Shown here piece after piece: positions 10,242 to 20,839 of a stretch of DNA of 64,000 bases. Origin of the DNA: Isochrysis galbana (lineage: Eukaryota; Haptophyta; Isochrysidales; Isochrysidaceae); contig CM030931.1 of the NCBI GenBank assembly GCA_018136815.1, positions 7,519,488 to 7,583,487 of the forward strand, in the 5' to 3' direction. A program made the position numbers and the translations under genes. Numbering within the stretch: the stretch's first letter is position 1; each line of letters starts with the position of its first letter. The notes under the pieces were generated by a model that saw nothing but the letters and a program-made list of their open reading frames with translations, did not search any database and had not been told where the DNA came from.

Positions 10242-12212
10242 CTATCTTTAAAAAGATAGGGTCATGGAGCGCGCCACGCTCCCCTCCTCTCTCTCCGCCC
10301 ACCCCACCGCGCTGGCCGACCAGGACATGCTGGAAGCCGCGCAGCCACAGCAGCCACCACCCAGGGCCACGCCACCCAGGTACCCGCGAGCCACAACCCG
10401 ATTCGAACCCGCACCGCCGCAAGGACAGAACACCTCCCAACATCTCACAGCTCTCTAGCACAACCTTGCCAGCACAGCCAGCCACACGCACACCCAAGGC
10501 CACAGAGCCAGAACTCCCATAGGGAAAGCCTTCGGGCTGGGCCCCTACAAAGCCGCGGCACTGACCACGTACGCAAGTACGTGGCGCAGTCCCGGCCGGT
10601 CAACCAAACCACCATCAAAACCTCTCTGGAGCCATGCAGCATTCGCTGCTGGACCCAGCAACTGGACAACTGTACGCATGCGCACACGGTGAGAGCACCG
10701 TGCAGGGCACCGCACACCCATCAAGACACAGCCGAGCGTGATACGCGCGGGCTGGACGTCACATGAGAGGCCCGCAGGCAGCCAAGACCAGCGCATTCAC
10801 CAACACACCCACCAAACCAACCAAGAACAGCAACACAACAAAGGCTGGAAGCCTTGTCGAACTACAAGGCGACAAGGCCCCTTGGGAGCCCCGCCTCTAG
10901 GCGACCACTGCGCACGCCGCCTTGCCATATGCCTGGGAGGCTGACCCGATACCCCCCGACATGCAAATCGCAGACGAATCCCCAAGGGGTGGACGAACAC
11001 GATAACGAACAAGAATACGAAGACGACTACTCACAAATCATTATGACCTTCACCTCCACGGACCGTGGGCTCAAGATCAAGGACGAGGAGGCGTTCAGCG
11101 CCATTGTGGCACACCTCAACAAGCTCGAGGGCGTGGACCTCGAACCTGAATTCCTGGCCAAGAGCTCGGCAGGTCCATGGGAAATCTTAGTCTCGGCGGA
11201 CTGCGCACGCCAATACAAGAACAAGTTCAAAGACCAGGGAGTCTTCGCGTTCAACGAGGTGAAGTACCCAATGGTCGTCAAATTTCAAACCTTCGACGAC
11301 AAAGCGAAGGAGCTCCCCCAGGCCTCATCGAGGGTGATGGCAAGCGCGTTCAAGGACGTGACCGCGCACCTCGTGGTAAGGAATTACGAATTCGAGATGA
11401 AGGATTACGTCACGATTAACTCGCTAGCGAAAGCACTCGAACACCAAGGGTTCATCTTTCTCAAAGGCAACCAAGAACGCACAAAGGTGCTCACCAAGGA
11501 AGGCATAAAAGAGGTGTACCACTGCTACGTCGCTCCAAGGTCGGGCGACTTTTCGACATTCGACTTCCCGCGCAAAATACTACTCAACGTGAATGGCAAC
11601 CCTTACCCGCTCGACTACACACTCCGCGACTGCAAGGACCTCGGGGAAGACATGAAGAACATGAGCATCCACGCCGGCCCGAAGGGTTGTAAAGGATACA
11701 ACAGGGCGTACGCGACGGCCTTCCACCCCAATCTCCGCATTTGCGAATGCCAGGAGGAACGCCAGGCGCGCCTCGAACGCGAGCAAGCACGCCGTGCGGC
11801 ACCCCCAAAGCGCACCCTCCATGAGGTGATCGCACCGGAAAGCAAGGGTGCGTGCACGAGGTTCCCGATGGGCAAATGCCCCATGAACGTCAAAGGAAAG
11901 CGGTGCAATCGCTCGCATAGCCTCGAAGAGGCATGGCGGGGCGAAACGTGCACCATCCCGTGCGCATTTCCTCGTATCGACGACATGCCACCGGCCAAGC
12001 GTCCAAAGAGCGGCAGATGCGCTCTAGGCGGAGGATGCCAATACCTTCATAAGTGCGCGGCACATCCCCAAAGCCCCCCACGGCTCAACAGCATCAGGCG
12101 CGCCCACATAACTTTCGGCGAGCGCGACGACGGAGCGGACATGGCTGGGCGATTCGCGATGGATAGGCTGGGGCTGAGGGATTGGAGGGGTTTGGTACTG
12201 ATAGAGTGTTGA
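10242..12212 (+). mobile_element. LINE-like ORF1 copy 2 with 5' hairpin
   Basis: A perfect 5' hairpin (CTATCTTT / AAAGATAG) lies at 10242-10259, then GGTC and ATG at 10264. The first 64 codons are MERATLPSS... and then a stop, and 10460-10950 is degraded. From about 10975 to 12212 one long frame is open. It encodes an acidic stretch, AIVAHLNKLEGVDLEP, HLVVRNYEFEMKDYV, EVYHCYVAPRSGDF, and two CCCH-type fingers (TRFPMGKCPMNVKGKRCNRSH, and CALGGGCQYLH near the end). Most conserved blocks of copy 1 are intact here, so this is the better template for the family. I infer an RNA-binding ORF1 of a non-LTR retrotransposon. No reverse transcriptase frame follows, and the element's 3' end could not be located. 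Confidence 0.7.
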
Positions 12213-12640
12213 GAACGAGGGACGAGAACGGGAACGAGAACGAGAACGAGAGCGACGAACGGAGAACGACAGACGAAAGACGGATAGAGTCCGATGGACC
12301 GACGACACGACACCACACTCACGTCAATCAACACTCTCCACACTTACGTATCCTTATCACGGAACGCACAGGAACCTACTGGCAGAACCTTCCAAAGCCC
12401 GGATTAGGATTAGCTGCATCCGAAAGCCATCCCAAGAGGTCGCGGCCTTATTCGGATCGGTGGAGCGAAGATCGGCAGGCAGGGACCCGGAGAGATTGGA
12501 GGCTGTAGGCCAGGATATATCCTCAGGATATCCACGAGCATCTTCGCCCAAATATCCCTCAAAAATATCCAAGAAATATCCAAGCGCCAGCCCAAATATC
12601 AAATATCCCAAAAATATCTCGATACTATTATTATAAGTAT
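12213..12640. repeat. GAACGAGAAC satellite patch and AAATATCC cluster
   Basis: 12207-12262 is a short tandem of GAACGAG units. 12510-12625 holds at least eight ATATCC/AAATATCC words, the same word as at 7500-7660 and 8250-8340. It may be 3' UTR of the preceding element; no gene was seen. Confidence 0.5.
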
Positions 12641-12822
12641 TCATTCTCCCGCCTTGGAGGATGTGCCCGCTTCACCCGCCATTCCCAACTCCGCACTGGC
12701 TGGAGGTCGCTGCGTGTCCGCGGTGTCTGGCATGTCTTGGTCGGCCGGCGCGGTGGGGTGGGCGGGGAGGAGAGGGGGTGGGAGCGTGGCGCGCTCCATG
12801 ACCCTGTCGTTTATAATGATAG
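12641..12822 (-). repeat. 5' fragment of LINE-like element
   Basis: The minus strand carries a decayed hairpin (+ strand arms CTGTCGTT 12804-12811 and AATGATAG 12815-12822, two G/T positions), then ATGGAGCGCGCC and a frame MERATLPPP...ADQDMPD like the start of copy 2. About 180 bp of the 5' end is kept and the rest is absent. Confidence 0.7.
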
Positions 12823-13636
12823 TTCCATGAGCTCTCCGCAAGAAGCGCGTTCCGCGCTACTAGCTGCCGGCGCGCCCTCGCAGGCAATCTCCAAGAGTGA
12901 TAGTAGTATCGGCCTTGAGCTCTGACGAGCTGAGGCTCGTTCGATATGCTTGTTGTTGTGGCACCTGCTCCGGCAAATGCCAGCAAATTAGATGCATGTA
13001 CAATATCAAATACTCCCATGTCTATGTGTGTTGAGGGGCGTGACGGAAGATGGGAAGGCATGAGCGAGCTATGTGATGTGTAATACGTGATTGAGAGCAA
13101 GAAGAACAGGGCAACCAAAAACGAGACCCTCGTAATTCGAAGAAACGAGCCGTCGTCGGTCGTTCGACTGGCGCTCCCGTATGCCTGAACCGTGCCCGTG
13201 CTGGAGCAAGCGCGGCAAGCATATGCAGGTCCAATAAGCAGACAAACACACATCAAACACTGCACACCGCGCAAGAGACACAACTACTTGACGGGTACCA
13301 ACATGATGCCATCCAAATAATTGCGTGTAGGGGGGAATGTGGACTTCTGCATCCGCAGATCCAAGAGCAACGTCAGCGAGCGCAACGCTCGTAGATGCTG
13401 AGGGAAGCCGGTGAGAGCGCATGAATGCACGCAGTCCGATGTATGTAACAGCGAGTCTGCGAAACACCACAATGCCGATCTATGCGATTTGCATATTCCA
13501 TGCTCGTGAGCCTAATGTCACATCCCAAGGCATTGGGATAAGGTGCAACGCAGTTGGCAATCCGATGAGCGAGGAAGTGGAAGGAGGGCGTCGCGGCAGA
13601 GGAGGCGCAGCTAGACGAACCGTAGCAGCAGATTAC
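12823..13636. other. Intergenic; holds a short dispersed repeat
   Basis: About 70 bp at 12838-12905 (CGCGTTCCGCGCTA, GCTGCCGGCGCGCCCTCGC, AATCTCCAAGAGTGA) recurs at 21480-21536. The rest contains no recognisable gene; this is the 3' flank of the HCF136 gene. Confidence 0.5.
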
Positions 13637-15187
13637 TCAGGCATTAGTGAGGAGGACGCCATTCGAGCCTAGAATGTACCCCTTATCCCCGAAGAACTTG
13701 ATCTTGTAGAGGTTGGTCGGCAGGTTGTCCGCCGACTTGTTCTTCTGCCACGTGCGGCCGCCATCGGTCGAGCCGAAAATAGTCCCGCCACCGCCAACAG
13801 CCCACGCCTTGTTAGAGTTGGGAAGGAAAGTGACATCGAGGATGCCATAGCCTCCCGACTTGATCTGCAACCGATCGAATGGGATGTCGATCAACTGCGT
13901 ATCGACGCGCGAACCGGGGGTCGTGCGGGAGATCTCGCCGCCTGCCGTCGACATCCAAAGCCCATCTTCAAGACGCGACTTCACAAAGCCCATGGAGGTA
14001 ATGCGGCGCGAGGAACCGCGGTTGTGCGGGATCCAGAACTCGTCCCCTGGACGATAGGTAAGGTAGAAGTTGCCTCGCGATGACACAGCAAGATACGAGC
14101 TAAAGAAGAGAGACACGGGTGGTGGGCTGATAAGTAAGCCGTCGAGGACAATTGATCATGCCCACTCCAGACTCTGTGGCATCTTGGGAACACATTGAAT
14201 CCACATTTCAACCAGAAACACTTGCAAGGCCTTGCACTTACCCGTCGGCATCACGCTGAATGTCATTGATTGATCCTGAGAAGTAGGAGGCGCCCTGCAC
14301 TCCGGAGGACGAAACACGGTTGAGCGTCGCGTCAATAGTCTCCCGCACCTGGGCCTTCCAGTTGCGTCCGGAGTTCTCCGTGGTATAGATAGCGCCCGCA
14401 GAGGTGGACATTTCGGCCTTGCCAGAGCCTAGCGCAACAATGTTGTAAGGGTCGCCAGGAAGCTTGGGCGAGAGAGGCACACGCTCCCATGAGGCGCCGG
14501 AGTCGCGAGTGTGCAACAGGATGGCAGGCTTGCCGATGATCCAACCCTGCAGTCAGAACGCACCATCGGTGTCACGGGTGCGGTGACATTGCACTTTGGT
14601 ATTTTCAAGCGCAGCAGCGTCGAAGCAGGTCCTGGCAGTGGGGTTGCCCATTCACACAAGATGCTCTGCACTATGAATGGAAACACTACCCGACAGGGCA
14701 GGGCCGTCGGGCGCGACGCCTGCGGGAAGCAGGGCGTATCCAGAATAGCGCTCACCTCGCCGTCGAGGAAGCTCATCTTCGTGAAGCGGTAGTTAATCTC
14801 TTCCTCCGGATCAAGATTTGCGAAAGACTTTGCCTGCCATGTGTTTCCGCCATCAGTCGTCTGCAGGAATGTGCCCTTGTTGCCGACGATGAAACCGTTC
14901 TTCGGGTTCGCGGGGTCGAACTCAATGTCGAAGAGAATGGGGGACTCAGTCGCGATCGGCAGGTCGACTGCCTTCCAGGTGTCAGTGGCCGCGGCGGCAG
15001 CACGGACAGCATCCGGAGCCGAAAAGGCGACTCCAGCGAGGCCGGCAGACTGGAGGGCGGTGCGCCGATCGGGCGTGGGGAGAGCCATCATGGTGGGTGA
15101 GGCCGCTTGCGCTCGCACCGCACCGCGCGCGGGCAGGGCCGCGCGGTCGGCGACGAGCGCGCCGCAGGCGGCAAAGAAGGCGTACAT
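13637..15187 (-). CDS. HCF136: Photosystem II assembly factor HCF136/Ycf48
   Basis: Exons on the minus strand are 15187-14756, 14546-14242 and 14099-13637 (introns 209 and 142 bp), giving 399 residues, the usual size of plant HCF136. The protein is built of beta-propeller (BNR/Ycf48) repeats: [51 protein letters not shown], ending [14 protein letters not shown]136/Ycf48 binds newly made D1 in the thylakoid lumen and is needed for PSII reaction-centre assembly. The N-terminus begins with a hydrophobic signal ([12 protein letters not shown]), then a basic transit-like part, then a twin-arginine lumenal signal ([19 protein letters not shown]). This is as expected for import through several plastid membranes and Tat export. 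The start is the first ATG of the frame; the frame stays open to 15205 but only with TTG. It is divergent from the one-helix protein gene. Confidence 0.92.
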
Positions 15188-15208
15188 CTGCGCCGCGGAG
15201 GGCAAGGG

Positions 15209-15246
<38 letters not shown>

Positions 15247-15581
15247 CTCGCCCTCCCGACGGGGAGCTGCGGGAGGAGGCTTGCGCGGCCTCCCCTCCCC
15301 CCCCTCTCCCCCCCCCTCTCCCTCCCCCCCCCCCCCCCTCTCCCCCCTTTCCCCCCGGCGCCGTGCCGCGCCGATCCTATCGAGTAAACCCGACCGCGCC
15401 ATTGCCTGGAACCTTCCCATCGGCGTTAATTGTGCGTCCCGAGCGTCGCGCCGGCGCCGTGGCGGTGTGGAGAGGGGCGGGGGGGGGGGGGGGGGGGGAG
15501 GAACAAGAAAACTCCCTCTCGCTGGGCCCTCCCCTCTCTCTTCCCCCCTGTGCCGAGATAAGGGTCTGCGTCGCGCCGGGC
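15188..15581. promoter_or_regulatory. Divergent promoter region between HCF136 and OHP genes
   Basis: The 394 bp between the two start codons contain a (TC)n tract at about 15211-15244, C-rich tracts at 15295-15355 and a run of over 20 G at 15478-15499. Both flanking genes encode thylakoid proteins, so shared control is a reasonable inference. No TATA box was recognised. Confidence 0.5.
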
Positions 15582-16120
15582 ATGCAGCTGCTGCGCGCCT
15601 GCCTCATGCTCGCTATGGCGTCGCCCGCCGCGGCGTGGAGCCCCGCCGGTGCAATCGCGCCGGCGCGCGCCACGCAACGCACTCCCATCGTGCGCGCGCA
15701 GCTGCCTAAACTGCCCAACCCTTTTGCTGGGAACGACGGCGAGACGCCGGCACCTGCTGCTCGGGCACCCTCCAAAATCAACCCCATGTGGACCGAGCCC
15801 ATTCTTGACGAGTCGCTCCCTGACCCCGTGTTCGACGACAAGTATGAGTACAAGGGCCGCTCCAAGGTGGGATTTGTCTCGTTCGCGGAGACGCTAAATG
15901 GCCGTGCTGCCATGCTTGGCTTTACCATTCTCTTCATGCAGGAGCTGGTGATGGGCAAGGGTGTCTTGGAGATGTACGGACTGCCATGTACGCTGCTTGC
16001 TCGATAACGCACACTGCAAGCCGCGCACGCGATGCCTTGTTGAGTGAGACCTACTCGAGCACACATTCACATCATCGTGCCATTGTTAACTCAGATGATT
16101 CGGGGGCCTTCCTGCAATAA
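15582..16120 (+). CDS. One-helix chlorophyll-binding-like protein (OHP/HLIP family)
   Basis: Exons 15582-15987 and 16095-16120 (107-bp intron GTACGC...CTCAG) give 143 residues ending MYGLPYDSGAFLQ. Unspliced, the frame stops at 16007 with CTLLAR; the spliced end resembles other algal one-helix proteins better. The motif ETLNGRAAMLGF at residues 103-114 is the chlorophyll-binding signature ExxNGRxAMxGF of the LHC superfamily, followed by one hydrophobic helix. These proteins bind or scavenge pigment and protect photosystem assembly intermediates in thylakoids. The N-terminus (MQLLRACLMLAMASPAAAWSP) is a signal peptide followed by a basic transit region, typical of a complex plastid. It is divergent from HCF136. 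Confidence 0.88.
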
Positions 16121-16503
16121 ATCTGTTGTACGACCAATGTCCTACCTCGCGCCCTTTCGGCTTGAGTGGAGTATGCCTTCTACGGCCATGATTCCAGGCT
16201 ATCTCAAGCCTTTCATGCTGTCAGTCGTGATCCGAAGTCATCCCATTGACAACGCAATGATGATCGGGAGGTGCTGTTTTTGAGTTCCCATCTCTTGTGT
16301 ATGGAAGGACTTTGACTCAGATTGCTTGCTCTTTCGCATGAAACCTCCAGCAACAATCATTCGTTTGCTATTTTTGAAATGTATGGCTGCCCTCAAACCT
16401 ACTCAAAGTCGTTTTTGACAACGTTTCGACGAGCAGCATGCCCTTCATGGACATTTGGTAGTGATTGTATGTGGCTAATAATCACATTCTACACGAACAC
16501 GAA
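16121..16503. other. Intergenic, 3' flank of OHP gene
   Basis: No gene or repeat recognised. Confidence 0.5.
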
Positions 16504-16913
16504 ATTGCAAATTACTGCCCATGGCGCGCGCCACGACCTGCTCTCAGGGGTCCTGAGGGGGCTCCCAGAGGGCCAGCCAGGCAACTCAGGGGGCAGTGGA
16601 GGCTGGGGCTCAGCCCCTGGCCCCTCCTGCCTCTCCCTCGCGTGCCTCGCCGGTCCTGTGTGCCCCCTGCAGTCCTCTGTCTGCTTGGTGACCGGGAGAG
16701 GGGGGGAAGAGTGAGTACGAGTGCTGGCCCGAGTGGGCCTGGGAGTGCGAGTCTCGACCCGCGCCCACTGGGGGTCTGGGTCAGAGTGTTGAGTGCTCAG
16801 CCCATGCCAAGAGGCAGGGCGTGAGAGTGACTGACGGGCGCCCCCGGAGGTAAGTTAGTGCCCGGTGTAGGGGGGCGCAGAGCGCCCCCATTGCCCCCTA
16901 TTTTAACAATAGG
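16504..16913 (-). repeat. Family-A retroposon, 5' half only
   Basis: Matches the 5' half of family A (17640-18032 and 25490-25885 in the same orientation). Its sense strand is minus. The 5' terminal hairpin at 16897-16913 has its own stem sequence (sense CCTATT / AATAGG). The 3' half is missing, so the copy is 3'-truncated. Confidence 0.7.
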
Positions 16914-17106
16914 TTCCCGACTTTTCTGAGAAAGTGGCATCGTCATAGTGGATTCTATAGAAGTCTGTTATGATGTACCTCCATGCAAGCACGTATAGAA
17001 TGACTAGCGATTTGGGGCACGAGCCACCAATGCTCACTTGTTTTGCATCTTTTAAATCATTAGTATTAGTATTAGTATTAGTATTAGTAACTAGTAGTAC
17101 CTATAT

Positions 17107-18032
17107 AATAATAAAACAACTGAGCGTTAGTACCACTACTCCCACTAGCCCGGTACTATCACGACACCCCTCAGCGCACTTGCCCGCACGCCTTGAAGTG
17201 ATGGCACAGACACATACACATATGCATCCCTTCAAATCTCCCCCCTCGCACACCCCCGGCTCCCATTATCCATTATAACTCCCCACAAGTTACAATGAGG
17301 GAAAACCCATTGAGGCGGACCGGTCGACGCCGGCCGACTCTCCGGGGAAAAACACCGGGGGGGGGGAGGGACCTCTCGTCGAGAAGCAGAACGGCCCTTA
17401 CAGCTCGCGCCGCGAGCAGTCCTCGAAGAAATAAATGACTGCGCCCCCGATACCTGCCACAAGGACGTCTTGAGCCACTCCCTTCCTCTCTTCCTCCTGT
17501 CGCCAGCCGCCCCCCTTCGCCCGTTTGCTAACGCAAACGGGGCCCGTTTCTTACCGCACTCCATCGGGGGGGGCGCAAAACCCCCCCTCTCCCTCTCTCC
17601 ATTCTCCTCCGCCCCTCTCCCTGCGGCGCGTCGCCATGCGGCGCGTCACGGCCTGCTCTCAGAGGGCCTTTGGGGGCTCCCAGAGGGCCAGCAAGGGCAG
17701 CTCAGGGGGCAGTGGAGGCTGGGGCTCAGCCCCTGGCCCCCCCTGCCTCTCCCACGCTTGCCACGCTGGCCATTGGGGCCTCCCTGCGGCCTCTGTATGC
17801 CTGGCGACCAGGGGAGGGGGGGGAGTCAGCTCGAGGGCAGGCCCAGTATGGGCGTGGGAGTGCGAGTCGCGGCCCGCGCCCACGAAGGGTCTGGGCCAGG
17901 ATGATGATTGCCCAGCCCCTGCCAGAGGGCAGGGGCTGAGGTTGAATGTACGGGCCCACCCCGGGGGGTGTCCGCGATGGAGAGAGGGGGGCGCGAGGCC
18001 CCCATTGACCCCCACTTATAAAAGTAGGTTTT
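17107..18032 (-). mobile_element. Family-A retroposon, complete, with 17-bp TSD
   Basis: A 926-bp insertion flanked by perfect 17-bp direct repeats ACTAGTAGTACCTATAT at 17090-17106 and 18033-18049. On the minus strand it begins at the right with a hairpin (CCTACTT / AAGTGGG around TTAT, one G-T pair) and ends at the left in CTCAGTTGTTTTATTATTA. Copies also occur at 24936-25885, 34442-35394 and, interrupted, at 54293-55711. It has no RT frame, so it is non-autonomous and must use another element's enzymes. The TSD and simple 3' tail point to target-primed reverse transcription. Confidence 0.85.
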
Positions 18033-18049
18033 ACTAGTAGTACCTATAT

Positions 18050-18524
18050 TATCCCTTGCTTCGAGCTTCCAGCACGGCGGCCGCCCATTATCTTCCCCCG
18101 CCCACAACACTACCCCCGCTGCGAGAGCCGAGATCGGAAGCTCCGCAGCGCAAGCAAGGTGCGCCGAAGGGTGGAGGACGCGCTTATGTGCAGATTCGCG
18201 AAGATGAATATGGTGCGCGCGGTGTGAATATACCATTGTGAAAACCAACCCCAAGATGTAGAATTGATGGACTGATGAGTGCCTACGTAAAAATACAAAG
18301 GAAAGGAAATCGCAAGGACAATCATTGCTAGATCGTTGATCGTTGTGGAATCGATGTGCAACCGATCAAACAAGAGATCGTAGTGTGACCAGTGTGTGCT
18401 TTGACGTGAATGACCGTCGTCCAAAGCAGCCACGTGTGATGATCGTGATGGACAAAATAATTCTTGATGCAAGTAAGCCCCGTGCGGAGTAAAGGCATGC
18501 GAGCATGCAATTTATCAAGCTAAA
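18050..18524. other. Intergenic, nothing recognised
   Basis: No supported gene. Short frames on both strands have no recognisable features. Confidence 0.5.
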
Positions 18525-19322
18525 TCAGAAGTCCAACATCCGCCCCAGACCTTGACGGACAAGTACGACATCGCCCTCTTCCCCCGTCAAGTCGTAAACA
18601 CTGGAGCCGTCCGATGGTCGTTCTCCTGCGTCGAGTACGAAATCGACACGGTCGCACCAGGAAGCTGATTCTTTGCTGTCGAGAGGCAAGAAGCTACACA
18701 ACAGCTGATCGCCATCCTCAGTTGCTGGTAGGGAGGAGCAGAGCAACGGTTCGTCGAGCTCGGCGAGGACAGCTGCACATACAGGATCATCCGGAATACG
18801 TACCCCAACCGAGTCGCGTTTCCAGGCCCGTCTCCCATCCTTATAGATTCCCTTTGGTAGATGCTTGCTGGCCGGCATAATGAACGTGAAGGCTCCAGGT
18901 AGATGCGCTTTCAGCATTTTGAAACCCTCTCGTGTCATTCCTTGTGTGTAGAGCTCAATGTCGCCGAATGATCTGCACAGCAACGAGAGGGGTTTCTTCT
19001 CGCTTCCCGCCCCTTTCAGCTCAAGGATGCGTTTAGTACCGGCCTTAGACGACAGTGGCGTAACGAAGGAGTAGGAAGTGTCTGTCGGTATCACACCGCA
19101 GCCGCCCGCTTTTAGGGACTCAAGAGCATCTTGTGCACGCCACATGTCCGAACCGTCCTCTCGCAGCTCGATGTACGCCGTCGGCCTTCGAACTGCGTAC
19201 TTGCTACGCTTGTTCATGCTCAGTCCACACCGCCTTGGCGGGGGCGTCGACCGGACCCAGTACGGCTGAAGCCCGGCTACCGCCGAGGCAACAACTCCGA
19301 CGGAGACGAGCGCAGCGAGCAT
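18525..19322 (-). CDS. YrdC/Sua5-type threonylcarbamoyl-AMP synthase, probably organellar
   Basis: Single exon, 265 residues from the ATG at 19322. The YrdC domain is clear: GGCGVIPTDTSYSFVTPLSS, RILELKGAGSEKKPLSLLCRSF, LPGAFTFIMPAS, RDSVGVRIPDDPVCAAVLAEL, PLLCSSLPATEDG and VRQGLGRMLDF. The family makes threonylcarbamoyl-AMP from threonine, bicarbonate and ATP for the t6A37 modification of ANN-decoding tRNAs. The start MLAALVSVGVVASAVAGLQPYW is a signal peptide, so a plastid location is likely. The usual Sua5 C-terminal domain is absent, as in TsaC-type proteins. The frame remains open upstream to 19439, but the ATG at 19322 gives the clean signal peptide. Confidence 0.85.
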   Translation of the reverse strand: MLAALVSVGVVASAVAGLQPYWVRSTPPPRRCGLSMNKRSKYAVRRPTAYIELREDGSDMWRAQDALESLKAGGCGVIPTDTSYSFVTPLSSKAGTKRILELKGAGSEKKPLSLLCRSFGDIELYTQGMTREGFKMLKAHLPGAFTFIMPASKHLPKGIYKDGRRAWKRDSVGVRIPDDPVCAAVLAELDEPLLCSSLPATEDGDQLLCSFLPLDSKESASWCDRVDFVLDAGERPSDGSSVYDLTGEEGDVVLVRQGLGRMLDF

Positions 19323-20577
19323 CTCTCGTCGACGTCGGTTTCGATCACTCGTTACTGACCTTCTATTTGGGCTGAGCCAAATGAACATGAAGACATAAAT
19401 AGTAAAGTACACCGGACGAGTCGGCCTTGGTGAAAACATATGTGGGACATGTTGAACTAGAGCTCTACATATTTGGCTGAATTTTTTCTGGATTGCACAT
19501 CAGTATATATTTGGACATAGTTCTCATATGTGTTGCGTGTTTGTTTGGGCGTGGGGCTGGAGGGGTTACTAACGGCCAATTACAATTATACAATATACGA
19601 CCACAACCACAACCACAAACCTACAACCTATTACCTACACCTACTACAAACCAACTGGGCAAGAAGGTGCAACCTGAGGTCCAGTATTTTTTTACCCCCG
19701 ACCCGCGCCCCCCCGTCATTTTGGTATAAAACTCTGTAGAAGCACCCACACTTAAGAGCTTAAGAGGGTAGACTGGAGACTGGAGACTGGCGACTCGCCG
19801 CCCCTCATTTGAGGGACTCCTCCTTAGCAACTTCACCCCTCGTCATCGTCAAGCCTTGACCCTTGTCCCTTGTTTTTTTCGGCTGACGCTCGCCACTCGC
19901 CACCCCTCATTTCAGGGACTCCTGCTCCGAGGCGACCCGGGCCCAACTTCAACTTAGAAAGTGGAACTTGAGTGATCTTTTTTGGGTTGTCGGCCGCAAC
20001 CCATCAGCATCAGCATCAGCGCACCAGAAAATCTTTTGTTACATATCTTTAGGGTAGACATACCACGTGCCATGTGGATTTACAGTATCGACGGTCAACG
20101 GAGCGCCGCGCCGCCGCCGCCGCCGCGCCCACTTGCCACTTGCTGGCCCGTCGCCGCCCAATGATTACTTACTACTACAGGCTGAGCGGCAAACTGCCTG
20201 TTGCGGTCGGGGGGAGAGCCGCCCTTTAGGCTTCCCAAAGAGAGGCCCTCTCTCTTTACTTTCCCGCCTTCGCGTGTTTTGGTTTCTCCCTTCGGGTTGC
20301 ATCCTCTCCGTCCGATTGGGATCCTCCGATCCCGATCTCCCTCTCTTTCCCCCGTGTGTTAGGATAGGGGTGATCGCTCTCGATCCCCCTCCCTTGTTTT
20401 CTCATGTGTGCGCCCCCTTTCTTTCCTTGCGCGCGCCCCGTGTGTTTCCCGCGCTTTCTCTTGTCCCAGAGTTCCGAGAGTCGCGCCCATGGCCGCACTC
20501 CCTGGGGCTCTGGGCGAGCTCTCTCGACCACCGTCGCATGATGAGATTCCTCTCGGGGCCCCCGCGGGGACGCCGTG
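19323..20577. other. Intergenic with short repeats
   Basis: Contains a ~30-bp unit repeated at about 19790 and 19890 (CGCC.CCCTCATTT.AGGGACTCCT). A long GC-rich frame at 20067-20657 is probably not a gene because its last part runs into a family-A repeat. Confidence 0.5.
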
Positions 20578-20822
20578 CGTCCCCCCCCGGTGCTTTTTCC
20601 CGGAGAGTCGCCCGACGTAGGTCGGTCCGCCTCAATGGGTTTTCGACCATTGTATAACTTTTTGGGAGTTAGAATAGCAGCCGGGGGCCTGCGAAGGGGG
20701 AGATGTGAAGGGGTGCATAGGTGTATGCTATCTGTGGCATCAGCACGCGTCAAGGCGTGTGCAGGCAGGTACACGCTGAGGGTTGTCGTGTTAGTACCGG
20801 GCTAGTGGGAGTAGTGGTACTA
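20578..20822 (+). repeat. Family-A retroposon, 3' end fragment
   Basis: Matches the 3' third of family A in plus orientation: GGTGCTTTTTCCCGGAGAGT, GTCGGTCCGCCTCAATGGG, AGCCGGGGGCCTGCGA, GGGCTAGTGGGAGTAGTGG and ACTAATGCTCA. The 5' part and hairpin are missing. A TSD was not found. Confidence 0.75.
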
Positions 20823-20839
20823 ATGCTCAAGAATATAGT

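Noticed and set aside
20067-20657. 196-residue plus-strand frame as a gene
   Set aside because: It is a GC-rich open frame whose last part is family-A repeat sequence and has no conserved features.
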